From Pseudomonadota bacterium (GTDB lineage: Bacteria > Pseudomonadota > Gammaproteobacteria > Steroidobacterales > Steroidobacteraceae), in NCBI GenBank assembly GCA_023391815.1, contig JAEWAF010000032.1, forward strand, positions 1-30,884: a stretch of DNA of 30,884 bases, written 5' to 3'. The position numbers and the translations under genes are program-made. Shown here piece by piece: positions 23,961 through 30,884 of this stretch; the stretch's first letter is position 1, and every line of letters begins with the position of its first letter. The notes beneath the pieces are model-generated. The model did not search any database. It saw only the letters and a program-made list of their open reading frames with translations, and was not told the origin of the DNA.

Positions 23961-25148
23961 ATGAGCAGCAGCAGCTTTCTGTTTACCTCCGAATCCGTCT
24001 CGGAAGGCCATCCGGACAAAGTCGCGGATCAGATTTCCGACGCCGTGCTGGACGCCATCCTGGCGCAGGACAAGTACTCGCGCGTCGCCGCCGAAACCTT
24101 GTGCAGCACCGGTCTGGTCGTGCTCGCCGGTGAGATCACCACCGGCGCCGTCGTCGATTTTCAGACGGTCGCGCGCGACACGATTCAGCGCATCGGCTAC
24201 GACAACACCGATTACGGCATCGACTACAAAGGCTGCTCGGTGCTGGTGGCTTACGGCAAACAGTCGCAGGACATCGCGCAGGGTGTCGATGAAGGTCGCG
24301 GTATCGATCTGGATCAGGGCGCCGGCGATCAGGGCCTGATGTTCGGTTACGCGTGCGATGAAACGCCCAGCCTGATGCCGCTGCCGATCTATCTGTCGCA
24401 TCGTCTGGTCGAGCGCCAGGCGCAGCTGCGCAAGAACGGCAAGCTGCCCTGGCTGCGCCCGGATGCGAAGTCGCAGGTCACGATTCGTTACATCGACGGC
24501 AAGCCCAAAGAGATCGACACCGTCGTGCTCTCGACCCAGCATCACCCGGACATCGAGCACAAGCAGCTGTCCGAGGCGGTGATCGAGGAGATCGTGAAGC
24601 CGGTGCTGCCGAAGGAAATGATCGGCAAGAAAGTGAACTATCTGATCAATCCCACCGGCCGCTTCGTGGTCGGCGGTCCGCAGGGCGATGCCGGCCTGAC
24701 CGGTCGCAAGATCATCGTCGATACTTACGGCGGCGCCGCTCCTCACGGCGGTGGCGCGTTCTCCGGCAAGGATCCGTCGAAGGTCGATCGCTCGGCCGCT
24801 TACGCCGCGCGCTATGTCGCCAAGAACATCGTCGCCTCGGGCCTGGCCACCAAGGCGCAGGTGCAGGTGTCGTACGCGATCGGCGTGGCCAAGCCCACCA
24901 GCATCATGGTGACGACCTTCGGCACCGGCAAAGTGTCCGATGAGCGGCTCGAAGAGCTGGTCGCGAAACATTTCGACCTGCGCCCGAAGGGCATCATCCA
25001 GATGCTCGACCTGCTCCGGCCCATTTACCAGAAGACCGCCGCGTACGGCCATTTCGGTCGCAGCGAGCCGGAGTTCACCTGGGAAAAGACTGACAAGGCG
25101 GAGTTGCTGGCGTCGGAAGCGGGCGCGAAGCGCGCTGCCAACGCCTGA
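23961..25148 (+). CDS. metK: S-adenosylmethionine synthetase
   Basis: This 395-residue cytosolic enzyme makes S-adenosylmethionine from methionine and ATP. Signature sequences are FTSESVSEGHPDKVADQISD, GAGDQGLMFGYACDET, and the P-loop-like GGGAFSGKDPSKVDRSAAY. Length is typical and all stretches look intact. ATG 23961 follows AAGGA (23947-23951). It is probably co-transcribed with the kinase upstream, and a hairpin at 25182-25202 separates it from the ahcY leader. Confidence 0.97.
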   Translation: MSSSSFLFTSESVSEGHPDKVADQISDAVLDAILAQDKYSRVAAETLCSTGLVVLAGEITTGAVVDFQTVARDTIQRIGYDNTDYGIDYKGCSVLVAYGKQSQDIAQGVDEGRGIDLDQGAGDQGLMFGYACDETPSLMPLPIYLSHRLVERQAQLRKNGKLPWLRPDAKSQVTIRYIDGKPKEIDTVVLSTQHHPDIEHKQLSEAVIEEIVKPVLPKEMIGKKVNYLINPTGRFVVGGPQGDAGLTGRKIIVDTYGGAAPHGGGAFSGKDPSKVDRSAAYAARYVAKNIVASGLATKAQVQVSYAIGVAKPTSIMVTTFGTGKVSDERLEELVAKHFDLRPKGIIQMLDLLRPIYQKTAAYGHFGRSEPEFTWEKTDKAELLASEAGAKRAANA

Positions 25149-25181
25149 GGCCAGCGCCGATAAATCCTGTCCGAAGTCCAA

Positions 25182-25202
25182 CCCCGGCGCACCCCGCCGG
25201 GG
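25182..25202 (+). terminator. Hairpin between metK and the ahcY promoter
   Basis: CCCCGGCG (25182-25189) pairs perfectly with CGCCGGGG (25195-25202) around a 5-base loop, 33 bases after the metK stop. GTGGCGTTTC follows, with only three T in a row, so termination is probably partial. It sits immediately before the promoter of the riboswitch transcript. Confidence 0.5.
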
Positions 25203-25212
25203 GTGGCGTTTC

Positions 25213-25221
25213 TGCTAGAAT
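25213..25221 (+). promoter_or_regulatory. Extended -10 promoter of the ahcY operon
   Basis: TGCTAGAAT is an extended -10 element (TG-N-TAGAAT). No good -35 hexamer is present, as is usual for extended -10 promoters. The expected start, at about 25228, is just upstream of the first conserved base of the SAH riboswitch. Confidence 0.6.
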
Positions 25222-25235
25222 CGCGACTCCGCGAT

Positions 25236-25318
25236 CCGAGGGGCGCTGCAGCAGCTCGAGGCGTTCCGCCCATGACTGCCAGGCTCGGCTCGCAAGCCTT
25301 TAGGCAACGGCGCCCTCC
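25236..25318 (+). promoter_or_regulatory. S-adenosylhomocysteine (SAH) riboswitch
   Basis: The leader matches the SAH riboswitch consensus in order: CCGAGGGGCGCTGC (25236-25249), a variable arm, then CCAGGCTCGG (25279-25288) and AACGGCGCCC (25306-25315). CCGAG pairs with CTCGG, and GGGCGC with GCGCCC forms the outer stem and pseudoknot region. Known SAH riboswitches switch on expression of SAH-recycling genes when SAH builds up. It lies 19 bases before the ahcY start codon, so ligand-controlled access to the ribosome binding site GGAG (25328-25331) is plausible. Everything downstream in the same transcript, purU and the second folD, would share this control. Confidence 0.93.
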
Positions 25319-25337
25319 AACCCAGACGGAGTTCTAT

Positions 25338-26756
<1,419 letters not shown>

Positions 26757-26769
26757 TGAAGTGACGACC

Positions 26770-27720
26770 ATGTCCGACGGCTCGACCTCTGCCCACTTCA
26801 ACACGCTGTCGCGCGCGGTAGCGCCCACGGGCAGTTCCGGAAGAGGTGCAGGGGTGGCGAGGGCCCCGAGCATGGTCCTGACCACGGCCTGTCCCGACAC
26901 CACCGGTGTCGTGGCGGCCGTGGCCGGTTTTCTCGCCGCCAACAACTGCCTCATTACCGAGGCTCAGCATTACGACGATCCGGACTCGGACACGTCGTTC
27001 ATGCGTACCGTGTTTCATGACAACGGCCACGGCGCGCCCTCGTTGCAAAAGCTCGACGAGGCGTTCTCGAGCTCAGTGGCGCAGCGCTTCGGCATGCGCT
27101 GGAAATTTCACGAGGCGCAACGCAAGTGTCGCGCGGTGCTGGCTGTCTCCAAGCATGGGCATTGCTTGAACAGCATGCTCCATCGCTGGAGTACGGGCAC
27201 GCTGCCCATTGAAGTGGTCGCGGTCGTCTCCAATCATCAGGACATGCGCAGCCTGAGCGAGTGGCACGGCGTGCCGTATCACTACCTGCCCGTGCTCGAC
27301 GGGCGCAAGGCCGAGCAGGAACAGCGCCTGATCGAGCTGTTCGAGAAGGTCGATGGTGAGTTGCTGGTGCTGGCGCGCTACATGCAGATTCTGACGCCGC
27401 GGGCCTGCGAATATTTCGCCGGCCGGGCCATCAATATCCATCATTCGTTCCTGCCCGGGTTCAAGGGCGCCAAGGCTTATCACCAGGCGCACGCGCGCGG
27501 CGTGAAGCTGATCGGTGCGACCGCGCACTACGTGACGACGGATCTGGATGAAGGTCCGATCATCGAGCAGGAAGTGGCGCGCGTCGATCACACGATGACG
27601 CCGGAGGAGCTGGTCAGCATCGGCTCGGATCTGGAAAGCGTGGTGTTGAATCGCGCCGTGAAGTGGCACGCCGAGCGTCGGGTGTTTGCCAACGGCAGCA
27701 AGACGGTGGTGTTGAAGTGA
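26770..27720 (+). CDS. purU: Formyltetrahydrofolate deformylase
   Basis: This 316-residue enzyme hydrolyses 10-formyl-THF to formate and THF. An N-terminal ACT domain (from MVLTTACPDTTGVVAAVAGFL, about residue 35) precedes a formyltransferase-like domain. That domain has LLVLARYMQIL, the catalytic Asn-His in INIHHSFLPGFKGAKAYHQA, and the catalytic Asp in HYVTTDLDEGPIIEQ. The first 34 residues are a low-complexity extension unusual for PurU, so the true start may be GTG 26853 or ATG 26872 rather than ATG 26770. The gene overlaps the following folD by 4 bases (GTGA), so translation is probably coupled. In E. coli PurU balances the one-carbon pool; here its operon context suggests draining one-carbon units from the methyl cycle. 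Confidence 0.95.
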   Translation: MSDGSTSAHFNTLSRAVAPTGSSGRGAGVARAPSMVLTTACPDTTGVVAAVAGFLAANNCLITEAQHYDDPDSDTSFMRTVFHDNGHGAPSLQKLDEAFSSSVAQRFGMRWKFHEAQRKCRAVLAVSKHGHCLNSMLHRWSTGTLPIEVVAVVSNHQDMRSLSEWHGVPYHYLPVLDGRKAEQEQRLIELFEKVDGELLVLARYMQILTPRACEYFAGRAINIHHSFLPGFKGAKAYHQAHARGVKLIGATAHYVTTDLDEGPIIEQEVARVDHTMTPEELVSIGSDLESVVLNRAVKWHAERRVFANGSKTVVLK

Positions 27721-28601
27721 CTGCGAAGATCATCGATGGCAAGGCGATCGCGAAGAAGCTCCGGGCGGAATATCACGCGCGTGTCGATGTCCTGAGGTCA
27801 CGTTATAACGTGACGCCGGCACTGGTGGTCATTCTGGTCGGCGACAACCCGGCATCGCAGTCTTACGTTCGCGGCAAGATCGCCGGCTGCAAGGAAGTCG
27901 GCATTCGCTCCGATCTGATCGAGCTGCCGGCGAGCACCACCGAAGAGCAACTGCTCGAACACATCGAGCGCCTCAACAACGACGCCACGGTGCACGGCAT
28001 CCTCGTGCAGTTGCCATTGCCGGCGCATATCCGCGTGTCGAGCGTGCTGGAAAAGATTTCCGTCGAGAAGGACGTCGACGGCTTCCATTTGTACAACATG
28101 GGTGGCCTGGTCACCGGCAACACCGTGTTCTCGCCGTGCACCCCGTACGGTGTGCAGAAGATCCTCGAGCACGAAAACATTCGGGTCGAAGGTCAGAACG
28201 TGGTCGTGGTCGGCGCGAGCAATATCGTTGGCAAGCCCACCGCGCTGATGTTGATGCAACAGGACGCGACCGTCGTCATCTGTCACAAGAAGACGCGCGA
28301 TCTCGGGCATTTCACCTTGCTCGCGGACATTCTGGTGGTCGCGGCCGGCGTGCCGAATCTGATCGTGCCGCAGATCGTGAAGACCGGCGCGGTGGTGATC
28401 GACGTGGGCTTCAATCGCTTGCCGGACGGTCGCATCGTCGGCGACGTCGATTTCGAGGGCGTGAAGGAGAAGGCTTCGTACATCACGCCGGTGCCTGGTG
28501 GCGTGGGTCAGATGACGGTCACCATGCTCTTGCACAACACGATTCTTTCCGCCGAGCGCGCCGCGACCGCCACGACCTCACCGTTTCGTCGACGCGCTTA
28601 G
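27717..28601 (+). CDS. folD: FolD: methylene-THF dehydrogenase/cyclohydrolase, copy 2
   Basis: This 294-residue protein starts at GTG 27717, inside the purU stop; the longer frame to 27663 lies within purU. Motifs are ASQSYVRGKIAGCKEVGI with the catalytic lysine, GILVQLPLPAHI, EKDVDGFHLYNMGG, PCTPYGVQ, the nucleotide loop VVGASNIVGKPTALMLM, and PVPGGVGQMTVTMLL. All catalytic features look intact. It differs clearly from the copy at 19159-20052, so it is not a recent duplication. Together with PurU it would oxidise methylene-THF to formyl-THF and then release formate. The Arg-rich tail after residue 280 is not part of the fold. Confidence 0.95.
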   Translation: MTAKIIDGKAIAKKLRAEYHARVDVLRSRYNVTPALVVILVGDNPASQSYVRGKIAGCKEVGIRSDLIELPASTTEEQLLEHIERLNNDATVHGILVQLPLPAHIRVSSVLEKISVEKDVDGFHLYNMGGLVTGNTVFSPCTPYGVQKILEHENIRVEGQNVVVVGASNIVGKPTALMLMQQDATVVICHKKTRDLGHFTLLADILVVAAGVPNLIVPQIVKTGAVVIDVGFNRLPDGRIVGDVDFEGVKEKASYITPVPGGVGQMTVTMLLHNTILSAERAATATTSPFRRRA

Positions 28602-28604
28602 GTC

Positions 28605-29519
28605 TCAGGCGATTTGAGCGACGCGGCGAAATAACATCGCCGCCAGTTGCGAGCCCATGCCGCTCGCGACATACACCATTCGTTTGTTATCGGTGAGCTT
28701 GCGCAGCCAGTCGAAGGCGCCCCCGTCGAACAGCGGCACCCCGTTACCGTCCGGTGTGCCCGCATCGAGCATGAACCGCAAGCCGTCGTAATACTTGTGT
28801 TCCAGCGGCGCCAGAGTCGCGGGAATCTCCGGTATCGCATCGGCAATGCGCTTCGCGAGATGTGAACGCTCCGGCGTGCTGAGTAATCGCAGCTGGCGGT
28901 CGGGGAAACGATAGCCATGTTGCTCCAGCCGATCGAGCGCGGCGATGTGAGTGCGGATGTGCTCGATCAGCGCTTCGGTGACGAAGCCGTGATCCTTGCG
29001 CTCGTGCGCGGCCGAGGCGAGACAGAAGATTCGGAAGTGGGCCGCGAATCCCGGCCGCTTCGGTATCGCTTGCGCTCGGACACAGCGATGGCTGGTCGTG
29101 AGTTTGATGACCGCGTCCGGCGCTTGTCGCAACCGTCTGGCGCATTCCAACGCCAGCACGTTGGTTGGGTCGGAAACGACCTCCGTGCCGCGCGCGGTGG
29201 AAACAATCCTGTTCTGGCTCGTAAGCGCGACCGCCGCGCAGCTCGCGAGCGGCGCGAGCGGCGATAATTCGAGCGCCTCGAAACCATCGGCGGCTGCGAG
29301 CAGGTGGGAGTCCAGCTCGTTCAGCGTCCGCTGATCGATCGTGCAGGGCTGCACGAACCGATCCGTTTCCCATTGCTGACGGACCATCGAAGGCGAGCGC
29401 TGCGCGGCTCGCTGTTCCAGCACCGAGAGCAACAGCGACCACAACTCGGTCGCGGCCATCCCTTGCGCCAACGCCTGGCGCAGCATTGCATCGATGTTCA
29501 CGTGATCCGTGCGGCTCAT
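28605..29519 (-). CDS. Protein of unknown function (304 residues)
   Basis: I start it at ATG 29519 (MSRTDH); the open frame runs on to 29729 but that part is Arg/Pro-rich and overlaps the leader of the next gene. It has no signal peptide or membrane helix. Conserved-looking segments are LAPLASCAAVALTSQNRIVS, EVVSDPTNVLALECARRL, LTTSHRCVRAQ, HKYYDGLRFMLDAG and LFDGGAFDWLRKLTDNKR. The pattern YY-x-GL-x-F...GG-x-FDWL faintly recalls the histidyl-tRNA synthetase/HisZ catalytic fold, but I cannot support an assignment. It ends 3 bases from the convergent folD stop. Confidence 0.75.
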   Translation of the reverse strand: MSRTDHVNIDAMLRQALAQGMAATELWSLLLSVLEQRAAQRSPSMVRQQWETDRFVQPCTIDQRTLNELDSHLLAAADGFEALELSPLAPLASCAAVALTSQNRIVSTARGTEVVSDPTNVLALECARRLRQAPDAVIKLTTSHRCVRAQAIPKRPGFAAHFRIFCLASAAHERKDHGFVTEALIEHIRTHIAALDRLEQHGYRFPDRQLRLLSTPERSHLAKRIADAIPEIPATLAPLEHKYYDGLRFMLDAGTPDGNGVPLFDGGAFDWLRKLTDNKRMVYVASGMGSQLAAMLFRRVAQIA

Positions 29520-29650
29520 GATCGCCCGAGAGTACACGAATTGGCCCGGCATCAGTGCCGGCCGGGCCAAGGTTAAGTCGGTGCCCCGCCGCTGGCGCCC
29601 GGGCGACGCATCGCTGACAATTGGTGCATCGAAAGCTTCGAGACGGGGAT

Positions 29651-30739
29651 ATGCGATTCGCAGTGATTGCTTCGAAGAGGATCGTGCTCGCGGCCGTCGC
29701 GCTGACGGCGCTCCCGCTCGGCTCGGCATTCGCGGACTGCACGCGGCCGGACTTCAAGGTCAGCATCCCGGACGGCGCGTCGGCGACCGAAGCGGAAATG
29801 AAGGCAGCCACCCAGACGCTGCTGAAGCTCGATCAGGAAATGGGCGAGTACCTGCGCTGTATCAAGGGCGCCGCGAGCCAGTCGACGGTCGGCAAGGACG
29901 AGGCCACCCGGCAGAAGCTGTTGCAGGCCTACGTCGACTCGCATAACTCGACCACCGACGAGCTGGCGGGGCTCGCGGCCTGCTTCAACGCCCAGGTGGA
30001 GGTGTTCCAGAAGACCAAGGGCGGCGCCGGCGGCAAGTCGGCGGACTGCTCTTCCCACATGGCCGCCGCGAAGAACCGGACGCCGGCGCCAGCGCCCGGC
30101 GGAACGCCCATGCCGAGCAACATCGTCAAGGAAGCGGACGGCTATTCCTTCGAGCTGCAAGGCGGCTCCTGGAGCTACACGCTGATCCGCGACGACACGC
30201 CGCGTTACTGCGGCGAGAAAGGGGACAAGCACTGTGTGAGGCGCACGGTGTTCGTCACCAACGGTTCCGACCAGGAGCTGGAGTGCAAGGCCTATATCAA
30301 ATACGACGGCACGGACGCGAAGGGCAACCCGCAACCCGAGGCGCAGGCCGTGGTGCTCAAGAAGTCCATTCGCGCGGTCGTCGCGAGCATGGCGCAGGAG
30401 GGCGTGAACGCCGGGACCTTCGAAGCGACTTGCAAGCCGCGGCCGCCATTGCCGCCGCTCAAGACCGAAGCGAACTGCAAATATGAAGTGGTGAAGCCGG
30501 TGAATATCTCCGACTTCTATCCGCCCGAGGCGCGCCAACTCGACGAGCAGGGGCCGGTGGTCGTCGAATTCACGGTGCCCGGCAAGGCTGCGAGCCCCAC
30601 GGACATCAAGGTGGTCGCGAGCAGTTTGTTACCTCGCCTGGATGAGGGCGCGGTGCAGGCCGTGGGCGCGATGATCATGAGCAGCCCGTGCAAGAACCAG
30701 CGCTATCGACTGCGCTTGAATTTCCAGCTCGAGGAATAG
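29651..30739 (+). CDS. Exported protein with an isolated TonB C-terminal domain
   Basis: This is a 362-residue protein. ATG 29651 is followed by a signal peptide (about residues 1-28, ending GSAFADC). The middle region, about 30-270, has paired cysteines (for example DTPRYCGEKGDKHC) and a short Pro-rich linker, with no recognised domain. The last 80 residues, from about 285, fit a TonB C-terminal domain: ISDFYPPEARQLDEQGPVVV, then VVASSLLPRLDEGAVQAV and a final YRLRLNFQLEE. True TonB proteins have an N-terminal membrane anchor and a long Pro/Lys spacer; neither is evident here, so it is probably periplasmic and not itself an energy transducer. No ExbB/ExbD genes are adjacent. Confidence 0.78.
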   Translation: MRFAVIASKRIVLAAVALTALPLGSAFADCTRPDFKVSIPDGASATEAEMKAATQTLLKLDQEMGEYLRCIKGAASQSTVGKDEATRQKLLQAYVDSHNSTTDELAGLAACFNAQVEVFQKTKGGAGGKSADCSSHMAAAKNRTPAPAPGGTPMPSNIVKEADGYSFELQGGSWSYTLIRDDTPRYCGEKGDKHCVRRTVFVTNGSDQELECKAYIKYDGTDAKGNPQPEAQAVVLKKSIRAVVASMAQEGVNAGTFEATCKPRPPLPPLKTEANCKYEVVKPVNISDFYPPEARQLDEQGPVVVEFTVPGKAASPTDIKVVASSLLPRLDEGAVQAVGAMIMSSPCKNQRYRLRLNFQLEE

Positions 30740-30740
30740 C

Positions 30741-30884
30741 TCAAGCCATTGCGAACCACCACGCGACGGCAATCGTCGCGAGCGTGAATAGGCCGGCAGC
30801 CCATTGGAGGCCGCGCGAATCGAAACGGCGCTCGGGAATTTTACCGCGCGCGCCCCCGCGCAGACAACCGCGCGCGCATCCAGG
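30741..30884 (-). CDS. Possible C-terminal end of a membrane protein, partial at the edge
   Basis: On the minus strand, 47 codons are open from the window edge to a TGA at 30743-30741, one base after the preceding gene's stop. The visible end has a hydrophobic stretch (LQWAAGLFTLATIAVAWWF) after an Arg/Gly/Cys-rich part. A convergent gene fits the position, but an open stretch this short can occur by chance in GC-rich DNA. I cannot name it. Confidence 0.35.
   Translation of the reverse strand, partial: PGCARGCLRGGARGKIPERRFDSRGLQWAAGLFTLATIAVAWWFAMA

Noticed and set aside
25203..25337. Longer N-terminus for AhcY
   Set aside because: It overlaps the SAH riboswitch and the ribosome binding site; the family N-terminus aligns from ATG 25338.
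29520..29729. N-terminal extension of the minus-strand unknown protein
   Set aside because: The extra 70 residues are Arg/Pro-rich, overlap the next gene's leader and start, and look non-coding; ATG 29519 is a better start.

Overview
The window is GC-rich, densely coded bacterial chromosome. Gene content points to a gammaproteobacterium: a Xanthomonas-type PEP carboxylase homologue, a metK / SAH riboswitch / ahcY block, and a Ton-like motor cluster with an AgmX/PglI-type transducer. A Steroidobacter/Nevskiales/Xanthomonadales-like lineage is my best guess, but this is inference from family resemblance. I see no tRNA, rRNA, CRISPR array, insertion sequence or phage gene.

Left part (1-10930). 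The window opens in the last 55 codons of a protein built from 12- and 14-residue repeats (core DGDSGGKRPV). A small exported or membrane-anchored protein of unknown function follows, then a strong hairpin. Next comes a clear c-di-GMP-I (GEMM-I) riboswitch at about 738-826. It lies directly upstream of a run of ten co-directional genes: a TlpA-like thioredoxin, a secreted coiled-coil protein, two large periplasmic TPR proteins, a TPR lipoprotein, a small conserved exported protein, an ExbB/TolQ-type channel protein, two ExbD/TolR-type proteins and a TonB-like transducer with an AgmX/PglI-type C-terminus. The run ends at a hairpin terminator. I read it as an envelope-spanning proton-driven machine related to the core of the myxococcal Agl-Glt motor and to extended Ton systems, with at least its first gene probably under c-di-GMP control. 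A diguanylate cyclase with an intact active site lies at 21669-22721.

Middle part (10935-22721). These are mostly single genes: a GNAT acetyltransferase, a protein carrying a ClpX-type zinc finger but no ATPase, a small unknown, a KefB/C-type K+/H+ antiporter, a PAS protein with a Cys-rich tail, a PEP carboxylase homologue that has lost a metal ligand and a catalytic-loop arginine, a small unknown, a MarR-family regulator, a folD-matB pair on the minus strand, and the REC-GGDEF protein.

Right part (22943-30884). This is a methyl-cycle and one-carbon block: a PfkB/adenosine-kinase-like gene, metK, an extended -10 promoter with an SAH riboswitch, ahcY, purU and a second folD. Together these make SAM, clear SAH and adenosine, and link 5,10-methylene-THF through 10-formyl-THF to formate. 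An unrecognised 304-residue protein (minus strand) and an exported protein with an isolated TonB C-terminal domain follow. The window ends in a possible truncated minus-strand reading frame.
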